9,071 bases of DNA from Saprospiraceae bacterium (GTDB taxonomy: Bacteria > Bacteroidota > Bacteroidia > Chitinophagales > Saprospiraceae), in the NCBI GenBank assembly GCA_013361075.1, contig JABWAJ010000200.1, forward strand, positions 1-9,071. The letters are read 5' to 3'. Below, piece by piece: positions 1 through 7,422 of this stretch. The position numbers and the translations under genes are program-made. Numbering within the stretch: the stretch's first letter is position 1; each line of letters starts with the position of its first letter. The notes beneath the pieces were generated by a model. It ran no database searches and had not been told where the DNA came from. It saw nothing but the letters and a program-made list of their open reading frames with translations.

Positions 1-96
1 GTTCCCATCAGTTGAAAAAAACAGTTTATAAATCGCTATCGGAGTAGGTAACGTTAAGGTTCTTTCCCCATTTTTAGGGCTAATTGTGAAAGATAT

Positions 97-3033
97 TCAG
101 GCCTTCAGCAAAGCTTCCCAAAGTATCTCAGCGGGGTGTAAAGCACGACGCCCGGTGCCGTCAAGAATCTGGTGCCTGCAACTCGTTCCCGGTGCTGCAA
201 TGGTTACCTCCGTTCCCAGTTTTTGAATGGCCGGAAACAGTACCAAACTCCCGATTTGCATGCTCACCTGGTAGTGTTCTGCTTCGTAACCAAAAGAACC
301 CGCCATCCCGCAGCATCCGGATGGGATGATTTCGACCTGATAATTTTGGGGTAAAGCCAGTACCCATGCAGATGCCCGAACATCGGCCAGTGCCTTTTGA
401 TGGCAGTGCCCGTGCAGGGATATGTGGCGGGGATTGTCGGTAAACTGATCCGGCGTAATGTTGCCTTTTTCTGCTTCCCGCAAAATGAACTCTTCGAGCA
501 ACAGGGCGTGTTGCCCCAGGGCTTTTGCAGCTTCCCGGTCTTCCGCTGCTACCAATTTCGGATATTCATCACGAAAGCTAAGGATGGCGGAAGGTTCGAT
601 GCCAATAAGGGGTGCTTCTGCGGAAACGAGGTTTTTAAAAATCGCCACATTTTGCCGGGCCAATTCCCGCGCGTCTTTCAGCAAGCCCTTCGACAACTGT
701 GCCCGTCCGCTATGTCCGTGTTCGGGCATCCGTACTTCGTACCCGAGGCGCATCAACAATTTGATGGCTTTTTTCCCAACGCTGGTGTCGTTGTAGTTGG
801 TGAATTCATCACAAAAAAAATAAAGTACCCCTTTCGATTTGCTGTTGCCTGATTTCTGATGACCAACCCTTTTCTGAAACCAGGCCCGCAGAGGGCTTTC
901 AACGCGGGGCAGCGAACGCGATGGTGCAATACCCAGCAAGCGCTTGAGCATTCCTCCCGAAAGCGAATTGCCCTGCACAAAATTGGAAATTGCAGGAATG
1001 CGGGCAGCCAGCCCATTGATGCGGCCAATATTGCCAAATACCCGGGCGCGTAGCGGAATGCCTTTGGATTGATAATACTGATGCAAAAATTCGGCTTTTA
1101 ACGTCGCCATATCCACATTGGAGGGACATTCTGAAGTACATCCCTTGCACGAGAGGCAGAGGTCCATCACCTCATGGAGGGCAGTATGGGCAAACCGATT
1201 TTCGCCATTCTGGCTGCGCGTCAAAAATTCCCGCAGGGCATTGGCACGGGCACGGGTGGTATCTTTTTCATTCCGGGTGGCCATGTAAGACGGGCACATG
1301 ACGCCGCCGCTCACGTGGGCCAATTTTCGGCAATCTCCAGATCCGCTGCATTTTTCAGCCATTTTTAAAATGCCGTCCGTTGCCGAAAAATCGAAAATAG
1401 TTTCAATTTCCGGTGCCGGTACATCCTGCAGATAGCGCAGCGATTCATTCATTGGCGGGGCATCGACAATTTTGCCCGGATTGAACAGGTTCTTAGGGTC
1501 CCAGGTTTGTTTAATGCGTTGCAGCAAAGCATAGTTGTCATCTCCAATCATCAGGGGAAGAAACTCGCCGCGCACCCGCCCGTCTCCATGTTCGCCGCTA
1601 AGAGATCCCTGGTATTTTTTGACCAACCGGGCCGAAGCGGCTGCAATATCCCGCAGTTGCTGCACGCCGTCACGGGTTTTTAAATTCACCGTCGGGCGCA
1701 GGTGCAATTCTCCGGCCCCGGCATGGGCATAGTACACGGCTTGTTGTCCGAATTCTGCCATCAATGCCCGGAATTCTGCAATGTAAGCTGGCAGGTCTTC
1801 AAGTGCAACGGCTGTATCTTCGACAAATTCCAGAGGTTTGGCATCCCCTTTTACATGAGACAAAACGCCGAACCCGGCAGCCCGTAACGCCCAAACCCGG
1901 GCTGAATCCGGCGGATAAATCTTCGGGAAGGCATAACCAAAGCCTTCCTGCTTCAAATCCTGAATCATGGCTTCTGCAAGGCTCGTTGCTTCCTCCCGCG
2001 CATCGGCGCGAAATTCAATGATGAGTATTGCACCAGGGTCGCCTTCAAGGAAAAACCGGTTTTTCTGTTGTTCCCGGTTCTCTTTGGTGCAGTCCATGAC
2101 AAATTTATCCATCAGTTCGCAGCCAAAAGGGGCGTGGCGCATGGCGACGAGCGTTCCCTGCAACGCCTCATCAAGCGTATTAAAGTGGGCACAAACCAAA
2201 ACCTCTTCTGCCGGCGGCAAAGGATCCAGAAAAAGTTTGATTTCGGTAGTCAAAGCCAGTGTGCCTTCAGAGCCGCAAAGGAGTTTGCAAAAATTAAAAG
2301 GTTCCCCGCCCGGGGTAAACACTTCCGACTGCAACAATACATCAATGGCATAGCCGGTGTTGCGGCGATGAATGGAAGGTTTTGGATAATTTTCAACGAT
2401 AGCTTGTCTGCGTTCCGGTGAGCTTAATGCTTCGTAAATTTGCCGGTAGAGCCGGTTTTCCAGATGGGTTCCTTCCTGTTTTTGAAAAAACGCTTCCCGC
2501 GAAAGCGGTCCGAACAGCGCTTCCGTACCATCGCTTAGCACGGTTTTTAATTCCAGTACGTGGTCCCGGGTTGTACCGTATTTGATGGACGTTGTTCCAC
2601 AGGAATTGTTGCCCGTCATGCCCCCAATCATACAGCGGTTGGCAGTAGATGTATTGGGCCCGAAAAACAAGCCGTGCGGCTTCAGAAATGCATTCAATTC
2701 GTCGCGGATGACACCGGGCTGTACCCGTACCCACCGCGCTTCCCGGTTTACTTCCAGAATGGCGTTCATGTGCCGGGAGGTATCTACAACAATGCCCTGG
2801 CCGACACATTGCCCGGCTAAAGAAGTCCCGGCTGTGCGCGGAATAAGCGGGATATGGTGTTCTCTTGCAAAACGCACAAGAGTTTTCAGGTCTTCACCGT
2901 CCATTGGGTAGGCAACAGCAAGCGGCAATTCCCGGTAAATAGAACCATCAGTGGCGTACAAAACGCGCCGGAGTTCATCATCATGGAGGCTGCCCCGCAA
3001 TTCAGCCCGCAGTTTGGACCAGACATTTTTCAT
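97..3033 (-). CDS. FAD-linked / 4Fe-4S D-2-hydroxyacid dehydrogenase (YdiJ-like fusion)
   Basis: A 978-residue fusion of a flavin oxidoreductase and an iron-sulfur electron-transfer half, probably oxidising a D-2-hydroxyacid (2-hydroxyglutarate, lactate or glycolate type) and passing electrons towards quinone at the inner membrane face. Seen: FAD-binding_4 domain with PRTAGTSLAGQ (65-75), GGMTGNNSCG (137-146) and CGSEGTL (253-259); FAD-oxidase C domain with AHAGAGELHLRP (436-447), SGEHGDGR (479-486) and WDPKNLFNPGK (511-521). The Fe-S half has Cys562, Cys568 and Cys580, then a classic CxxCxxCxxxCP (Cys626, 629, 632, 636). Two CCG-type segments follow, HGHCHQK (874-880) and GCCG (906-909), with Cys952 near the end. 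Length and domain order match the single-chain YdiJ family (about 1000 residues) rather than split GlcD/GlcF. No membrane segment is evident. The ATG start is preceded by a weak AGG. The substrate cannot be told from sequence; the family call is secure. Confidence 0.93.
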   Translation of the reverse strand: MKNVWSKLRAELRGSLHDDELRRVLYATDGSIYRELPLAVAYPMDGEDLKTLVRFAREHHIPLIPRTAGTSLAGQCVGQGIVVDTSRHMNAILEVNREARWVRVQPGVIRDELNAFLKPHGLFFGPNTSTANRCMIGGMTGNNSCGTTSIKYGTTRDHVLELKTVLSDGTEALFGPLSREAFFQKQEGTHLENRLYRQIYEALSSPERRQAIVENYPKPSIHRRNTGYAIDVLLQSEVFTPGGEPFNFCKLLCGSEGTLALTTEIKLFLDPLPPAEEVLVCAHFNTLDEALQGTLVAMRHAPFGCELMDKFVMDCTKENREQQKNRFFLEGDPGAILIIEFRADAREEATSLAEAMIQDLKQEGFGYAFPKIYPPDSARVWALRAAGFGVLSHVKGDAKPLEFVEDTAVALEDLPAYIAEFRALMAEFGQQAVYYAHAGAGELHLRPTVNLKTRDGVQQLRDIAAASARLVKKYQGSLSGEHGDGRVRGEFLPLMIGDDNYALLQRIKQTWDPKNLFNPGKIVDAPPMNESLRYLQDVPAPEIETIFDFSATDGILKMAEKCSGSGDCRKLAHVSGGVMCPSYMATRNEKDTTRARANALREFLTRSQNGENRFAHTALHEVMDLCLSCKGCTSECPSNVDMATLKAEFLHQYYQSKGIPLRARVFGNIGRINGLAARIPAISNFVQGNSLSGGMLKRLLGIAPSRSLPRVESPLRAWFQKRVGHQKSGNSKSKGVLYFFCDEFTNYNDTSVGKKAIKLLMRLGYEVRMPEHGHSGRAQLSKGLLKDARELARQNVAIFKNLVSAEAPLIGIEPSAILSFRDEYPKLVAAEDREAAKALGQHALLLEEFILREAEKGNITPDQFTDNPRHISLHGHCHQKALADVRASAWVLALPQNYQVEIIPSGCCGMAGSFGYEAEHYQVSMQIGSLVLFPAIQKLGTEVTIAAPGTSCRHQILDGTGRRALHPAEILWEALLKA

Positions 3034-3062
3034 AACCTAAATGTAAGGCAAATATTTTATTC
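3034..3062 (-). promoter_or_regulatory. possible weak promoter for the dehydrogenase gene
   Basis: On the minus strand the sequence AATATTTG (3057-3050) matches five of six fixed positions of the Bacteroidota -7 element TAnnTTTG and lies 16 bases before the ATG. No good -33 TTTG element sits at the expected spacing, so this is weak. The hairpin just upstream suggests the gene needs a promoter of its own somewhere in this short gap. Confidence 0.22.
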
Positions 3063-3080
3063 CCATAAAGCTGAAAATGA

Positions 3081-3135
3081 AATGAGGCTGCTTCAAAAGT
3101 AAATGGCAAAATTCACTTTTTGAAACAGCCTCATT
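3081..3135 (-). terminator. 20-bp imperfect palindrome, likely hppA terminator
   Basis: Left arm 3081-3100 pairs with right arm 3115-3135 across a 14-base loop, with one unpaired base (3117). The single mismatch on the plus strand (C3091 against A3125) becomes a G-U wobble in minus-strand RNA, which fits a structure working in the hppA transcript. It starts 48 bases past the hppA stop codon. The following minus-strand bases (TCATTTTC) are only moderately U-rich, so termination is likely but not certain. The arms (GAGGCTG.TTCAAAA) also resemble the ends of small mobile repeats, an alternative origin. Confidence 0.6.
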
Positions 3136-3183
3136 GCGAGAAGCCTGTAAGGTTTTAAACCCTTTTCAGATTTAAGCCAGGTG

Positions 3184-5370
3184 CTACAGCAGCGGTGCAA
3201 TAACCAACGCCACTACAGACATCAATTTCAGCAGGATGTTCAGTGAAGGTCCGGAGGTATCCTTAAACGGATCGCCAACCGTATCGCCGACTACTGCCGC
3301 CTTGTGTGGGTCGGAACCCTTGTAGTAGGTCTGGCCATTGATTTCGACGCCTTCTTCAAACATCTTTTTCGCATTGTCCCATGCGCCACCGGCATTGGAT
3401 TGGAAAATGGCCATCAACACGCCGGTAACCGTAACGCCTGCCAGCAACCCGCCGAGCATTTCAGCACCACCACCAAAACCTACAGCTACAGGAGCGATCA
3501 CCGCCAGCAAGCCTGGCAATACCATTTCGCGAATGGCTGCTTTGGTAGAAATTTCCACACAACGGCCATATTCGGCTTTGCCATCAGCAGCGTCAAAGGT
3601 ATCCTGGTCTGCTTTACTCCATTCTCCTCTTTCTTTGTCGCCATTGCGGCGCATTACATCCAATGCAGCTTTCAACGCAGGGATTTCCTTAAACTGGCGA
3701 CGTACTTCTTCAATCATAGACATCGCAGCGCGGCCTACGGCCTGCATGGCGAGAGCAGAAAATACAAAAGGCAACATACCGCCAACCAATAAGCCGGCCA
3801 TTACATCTGCTTTTGAAATATCAATGGTTGCAATATTGGCAGAAGCCATATAAGCTCCAAACAACGCCAGCGCAGTCAATGCTGCTGAAGCGATGGCAAA
3901 TCCTTTACCGATAGCAGCTGTCGTATTGCCTACTGCGTCCAGTTTATCGGTACGCTTGCGCACTTCTTTTGGCAAATCGCTCATTTCCGCGATACCGCCA
4001 GCGTTGTCAGAAATCGGACCATAAGCGTCAACCGCCAGCTGGATGCCGAGATTGGAAAGCATCCCTACCGCTGCAATGGCAATGCCGTAAAGGCCGGCAC
4101 AATTGAAGGCAAGAATGATGGCGACTGCAAGAATAAGAATCGGCAATGCAGTAGACATCATGCCTACGCCGAGGCCGGCAATAATATTGGTTGCTGCACC
4201 GGTAGAAGACTGACGGACAATGCTCAGTACAGGTTTTTTACCTGTACCGGTATAGAACTCGGTAATCATACCCACCAGCAAACCTGCAACAAGACCAACG
4301 ATGGTTGCATAAAACACGTTTAAAGAAGTCATCTCACGCGTTACGCCATAAAGTTTGTCTTCAAAAGACCAGGAAGCTGGCAGCATGCCCGTAATGATGA
4401 ACCAGGAAAGGACGATCATCAGAATAGAAGATCCAAATTCGCCGATGTTCAGGGCTCTTTGAGGATCTCCGCCTTCTTTTACCCGCACAAAAAAGGTACC
4501 GATAATAGAAGTAAGAATGCCTACGCCTGACAATGCCAGGGGAAGCAATACGGCTGAAAGACCATTGAAGCTATCTGTGAACGTGGTGCTGGTCATAAAA
4601 ATAGCACCAAGTACCATGGTACTCACAATAGAGCCTACATAAGACTCAAATAAGTCGGCGCCCATACCCGCAACGTCTCCTACGTTATCGCCTACGTTAT
4701 CCGCAATGGTAGCAGGGTTCAGCGGGTGATCTTCGGGGATACCGGCTTCTACTTTACCCACGAGGTCGGCACCAACGTCGGCAGCTTTGGTGTAAATACC
4801 ACCCCCAACGCGGGCAAACAAGGCAATGGAAGAAGCACCAAACGAAAATCCGGTAATGATGGTAACGACGCGGTTAACACTGTTGAAATCACCTGTGCCA
4901 AACATCCCTCCATAAACAATGAACAGTGTGCCTAAGCCCAAAACACCCAAACCAACAACGCCCATACCCATTACCGATCCACCGGCAAAAGCAATTTCAA
5001 GGGCTTTACCAAGGCTGGTTCGTGCCGCATTTGTCGTACGGACGTTGGCTTTGGTCGCTACGCGCATTCCAATAAATCCTGCAAGGGCGGATGAAAAAGC
5101 ACCCAATATAAAGGACAAGCCAACCAAAGGGGAAGATTCTTCCGCATTGGCGGTAAAAGCCAGCAAAGCAGCAACGGCAGCTACGAATACAGCGAGTACG
5201 CGGTATTCCGCTTTCAGAAATGCCATAGCGCCTGTTGCAATGGCATCGGCAATTCGCGACATGCGCTCTGTGCCCACTTCCTTTTTTGCAATCCAGGATG
5301 ACCGCCAAAAAGTGTATAACAATCCTATTACTCCAAGGACAGGGATTGCGTAAATAATGTTTTGACCCAT
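3184..5370 (-). CDS. hppA: K+-dependent membrane pyrophosphatase (Na+- or Na+/H+-pumping type)
   Basis: Integral membrane pyrophosphatase that couples hydrolysis of pyrophosphate to cation export. Its 728 residues fit the family, with many hydrophobic helices from residue 4 to the C-terminus. Substrate and metal motifs are intact: a DVGADLVGKVE segment (198-208), DNVGDNVGDVAGMGADLFES (224-243), SDNAGGIAEM (454-463) and GDTVGDPFKDTSGPSLN (695-711). GNTTAAIGKG (481-490) has Ala485 and Gly488, the pair found in K+-dependent enzymes; K+-independent ones carry Lys and Thr there. In the transport gate, Glu242 follows Asp239 by three residues (DLFESYVGS), as in the Thermotoga Na+ pump; plant H+ pumps have Gly there and Glu four residues later. 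Na+ or mixed Na+/H+ transport is therefore inferred, though some Bacteroidota K+-dependent enzymes of this lineage pump H+. The charged loop at about 558-605 is longer than in Thermotoga. It has its own promoter. Confidence 0.97.
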   Translation of the reverse strand: MGQNIIYAIPVLGVIGLLYTFWRSSWIAKKEVGTERMSRIADAIATGAMAFLKAEYRVLAVFVAAVAALLAFTANAEESSPLVGLSFILGAFSSALAGFIGMRVATKANVRTTNAARTSLGKALEIAFAGGSVMGMGVVGLGVLGLGTLFIVYGGMFGTGDFNSVNRVVTIITGFSFGASSIALFARVGGGIYTKAADVGADLVGKVEAGIPEDHPLNPATIADNVGDNVGDVAGMGADLFESYVGSIVSTMVLGAIFMTSTTFTDSFNGLSAVLLPLALSGVGILTSIIGTFFVRVKEGGDPQRALNIGEFGSSILMIVLSWFIITGMLPASWSFEDKLYGVTREMTSLNVFYATIVGLVAGLLVGMITEFYTGTGKKPVLSIVRQSSTGAATNIIAGLGVGMMSTALPILILAVAIILAFNCAGLYGIAIAAVGMLSNLGIQLAVDAYGPISDNAGGIAEMSDLPKEVRKRTDKLDAVGNTTAAIGKGFAIASAALTALALFGAYMASANIATIDISKADVMAGLLVGGMLPFVFSALAMQAVGRAAMSMIEEVRRQFKEIPALKAALDVMRRNGDKERGEWSKADQDTFDAADGKAEYGRCVEISTKAAIREMVLPGLLAVIAPVAVGFGGGAEMLGGLLAGVTVTGVLMAIFQSNAGGAWDNAKKMFEEGVEINGQTYYKGSDPHKAAVVGDTVGDPFKDTSGPSLNILLKLMSVVALVIAPLL

Positions 5371-5468
5371 GATTTGCTCTGGTTTTAAATTGAAACTTGT
5401 TTAAAACTAAACTCGCCTATGGGACCCTCAGCATCCGCCTACCCCGACAGGCTTTTCGTTAAAGGCGG

Positions 5469-5499
5469 CAAATCTACTGTAAATTTGTTTTTTGTCCAA
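5469..5499 (-). promoter_or_regulatory. Bacteroidota-type promoter for hppA
   Basis: On the minus strand a TTG (5499-5497) lies 20 bases ahead of TAGATTTG (5476-5469), a perfect match to the Bacteroidota -7 consensus TAnnTTTG at the standard spacing. Transcription would begin near 5463, giving hppA a leader of about 90 bases. Within that leader the 6-base arms 5463-5468 and 5435-5440 are complementary and could form a small stem; whether it has any function is unknown. Confidence 0.7.
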
Positions 5500-5556
5500 C
5501 AGGTTGGGTTAAATGGTTGTAGCTGAACAAAAAAAGTGCTGTTTTTAAAACACAAA

Positions 5557-5588
5557 GGCCACAGCAGCGACGAAATCGCTGTGTGGCC
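5557..5588 (-). terminator. rho-independent terminator of the sigma factor cluster
   Basis: Arms 5557-5570 and 5576-5588 form a 13-bp GC-rich stem with one bulged base (G5564) and a five-base CGAAA loop. On the minus strand it is followed by TTTGTGTTTT. It begins 40 bases past the sigma factor stop codon and separates that cluster from the hppA promoter. Confidence 0.85.
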
Positions 5589-5627
5589 CCGGTGCCTGCG
5601 TATTTTTTGATTGATTGCGATAAAAGC

Positions 5628-6281
5628 TTATTCTGCCCCTGCTGCCATTTTGCGGCGCGTGGTTTCAAGATAAGCGCTGGCGCCCGGCTGGCGCAGCATG
5701 TCATAGAGCAATTCTTTGGCGCGATAGAGCTGCGCCTTTACTGTGCCGAGCGGTATATTGAGTTGACAGGCGATTTCGTCATAGCTCATTTCTTCATAAT
5801 ACCGCAACTCGATCATGAGGCGGTATTGCGAACTCAGGCGGCCTACAGCGCAGCGCATGAGTGTTTCCCGCTGCACCCGGATGATTTGTTCTTCCGGATC
5901 CAGTGCGCGCGCCCGAATACTGGCCGTATAGTCCTGCTCACTGTCCGGTTCTACCGGATCGTCAATGGACATGACGTGCGGCCGCTTTTTGCGGATATAG
6001 TCAATGCAATTATTGATGGCAATTTTGAACAACCAGGTACTAAATGCATACCGGGGCACATAACTGGGCAGCTTGACAAAAGCTTTTCCAAAGGCCTCTA
6101 TGGTAAGGTCGTTGGCGTCTTCCCGGTCGCTGACCATTCTGAACATCAGGTTGTAAATGGAATGCCGGTAACGGTCCATGAGCATGGCGTACGCTTTTTG
6201 GTCGCCTCTTACAGCATCCTTAACCAGATCATAATCCTGAATTGCCCGTGCAGAGAGGGCTGTTCTTGCTACTACTTCCAT
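5628..6281 (-). CDS. ECF-type RNA polymerase sigma-70 factor
   Basis: A 217-residue extracytoplasmic-function sigma factor that would direct core RNA polymerase to a specific promoter set. Seen: region 2 (about 25-100) with the core-binding segment DANDLTIEAFGKAF (55-68) and the promoter-melting and -10 reading segment STWLFKIAINNCIDYIRKK (81-99). A variable acidic linker (about 105-130) follows. Region 4 (about 138-195) has the helix-turn-helix YDEIACQLNIPLGTVKAQLY (167-186). The N-terminus (ALSARAIQDYDLV) and region 2 recall a sigma factor conserved across many Bacteroidota, which supports the ATG start. That ATG lies inside the end of the glycosyltransferase gene, overlapping it by 10 bases, so translation is probably coupled. 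No anti-sigma gene, receptor or cysteine-rich zinc motif lies beside it, so the activating signal is unknown. A terminator follows. Confidence 0.95.
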   Translation of the reverse strand: MEVVARTALSARAIQDYDLVKDAVRGDQKAYAMLMDRYRHSIYNLMFRMVSDREDANDLTIEAFGKAFVKLPSYVPRYAFSTWLFKIAINNCIDYIRKKRPHVMSIDDPVEPDSEQDYTASIRARALDPEEQIIRVQRETLMRCAVGRLSSQYRLMIELRYYEEMSYDEIACQLNIPLGTVKAQLYRAKELLYDMLRQPGASAYLETTRRKMAAGAE

Positions 6282-7375
6282 TGTTTCCCGTTTCCGGCAA
6301 TTAGGGCCGGCGCGAGCAGGAAATAGTACAGAACATAAACAGCATCGAACAACGGAACCCAGATCAAAAGACCCGGATCTTGTAACTTCCGCAAAGATTT
6401 GCCGTAAACAAAAAGCACTACGCCCATTCGCGCCAGCCAGGTGAAAAATACAACTGGTGCAAACGCGCCACAGGTCAGCAGAGCAACCGCGCTGACATAG
6501 TGCAGAGCATGACTGGCGGAAAGCCCGCCTAATGCAATGCGATGTCGGAGGCGGTAATGCCTTCCTGTGGTCAGATGTCTTGACTTTTGGTTGTAGTAGC
6601 CTCTCCAGGTACGCTTCGGTTCCGAAAAAACGAAGGTATCCGGATGTATTGTTACAGCGGTGTTTCGAGCATTGGCCGCTCCATTAACGAACAGATCGTC
6701 GTCGCCGGAAAGGACATGCGCGTGGCTGCGAAAACCTCCTTGCTGAAAAAACAGAGATTTCCGGTAAATTAAATTTCGCCCGACAGCCATGTAGGGCAAA
6801 CCATAAATTGCAAAGGAAAGGTACTGGATAGCCGTATAAGAAGTCTCAAATCGAATGAAGGCATTTAAAAAACCTTCGTGTGTTGTGTAGGGACCGTAAC
6901 CGATTCCAATTTGGACGTCCCCCTGAAGCAGGCATTGCATGCTACTTAACCAATTCAGACTTGCAGGCGCACAATCAGCATCGGTTAACAGGAGGTTTTC
7001 AAATTGGGAACATTCGATTCCCTTGCTCAAAGCTGCTTTTTTACCATGCTGATTAGCATCATTCATGGAAAGCAGGTGCAAGATAGGATGAGTTTTTTGA
7101 AAATCCAAAACAACTTGCGAAGTTTTATCAGAAGAATGATCATCTACGACCAAAACTTCAAAGGAACGGTAGTTTTGATTTAGTATACGGCCAAGATTTT
7201 TTTTCAAATTCTCCGCTTCGTTGCGTGCACAGATGATTATGGAGACTCCCGGCTGGCCTGAATCGGTCATTTCAGGTGGGCGATAACGCAGCAATCCGGA
7301 CAGCCCAAAAACCCAGTAGGCGATCTGTACCAGAGTGGATAAAAAAAACAGGCTCCATAAACAAGTGATCAGCAA
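6272..7375 (-). CDS. membrane-anchored family 2 glycosyltransferase
   Basis: A 367-residue GT-A fold, inverting glycosyltransferase with the catalytic domain between membrane segments; it probably uses a nucleotide sugar in the cytoplasm to build an envelope glycan or glycolipid. Seen: an N-terminal membrane helix (about 5-29), then SIIICARNE (45-53), VVDDHSSDKT (76-85), the metal-binding DAD (132-134), the acceptor-site SGDDD (223-227) and QKSRHLTTGRHY (263-274) at the position of the (Q/R)xxRW motif, here without the Trp. Two or three hydrophobic helices follow (about 287-325 and 335-360). The first possible start is TTG at 7375; the frame has a stop at 7390-7388 and no ATG until about residue 36, so TTG is the best choice, though the exact start is unsure. 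The last 10 bases overlap the sigma factor gene. Sugar and acceptor cannot be told. Confidence 0.9.
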   Translation of the reverse strand: MLITCLWSLFFLSTLVQIAYWVFGLSGLLRYRPPEMTDSGQPGVSIIICARNEAENLKKNLGRILNQNYRSFEVLVVDDHSSDKTSQVVLDFQKTHPILHLLSMNDANQHGKKAALSKGIECSQFENLLLTDADCAPASLNWLSSMQCLLQGDVQIGIGYGPYTTHEGFLNAFIRFETSYTAIQYLSFAIYGLPYMAVGRNLIYRKSLFFQQGGFRSHAHVLSGDDDLFVNGAANARNTAVTIHPDTFVFSEPKRTWRGYYNQKSRHLTTGRHYRLRHRIALGGLSASHALHYVSAVALLTCGAFAPVVFFTWLARMGVVLFVYGKSLRKLQDPGLLIWVPLFDAVYVLYYFLLAPALIAGNGKQWK

Positions 7376-7422
7376 AGTACCTAAATTTTATTGCAAAATA
7401 AGAATTTGTCGACACCTCCATG

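Noticed and set aside
1..96. Possible terminator after the dehydrogenase gene, including a minus-strand T7 run at 21-15
   Set aside because: No stem of useful length precedes the T run, and the short CCC/GGG arms near 67-79 are too weak. I see nothing else supportable in this stretch.
397..852. Plus-strand open frame of 151 codons within the dehydrogenase gene
   Set aside because: It lies entirely opposite strongly conserved iron-sulfur and CCG coding sequence and its translation looks like random antisense.
5583..6326. Long open frame (247 codons) on the plus strand opposite the sigma factor
   Set aside because: It mirrors the sigma factor and the end of the glycosyltransferase gene, shows no recognisable domain, and runs through the sigma terminator hairpin. 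It is a shadow of the real gene.
7373..7401. Possible promoter ahead of the glycosyltransferase (TACTTTG, or TTATTTTG just upstream)
   Set aside because: The first is one base short of TAnnTTTG and overlaps the predicted start codon; the second has a mismatch at the key A and no -33 partner.
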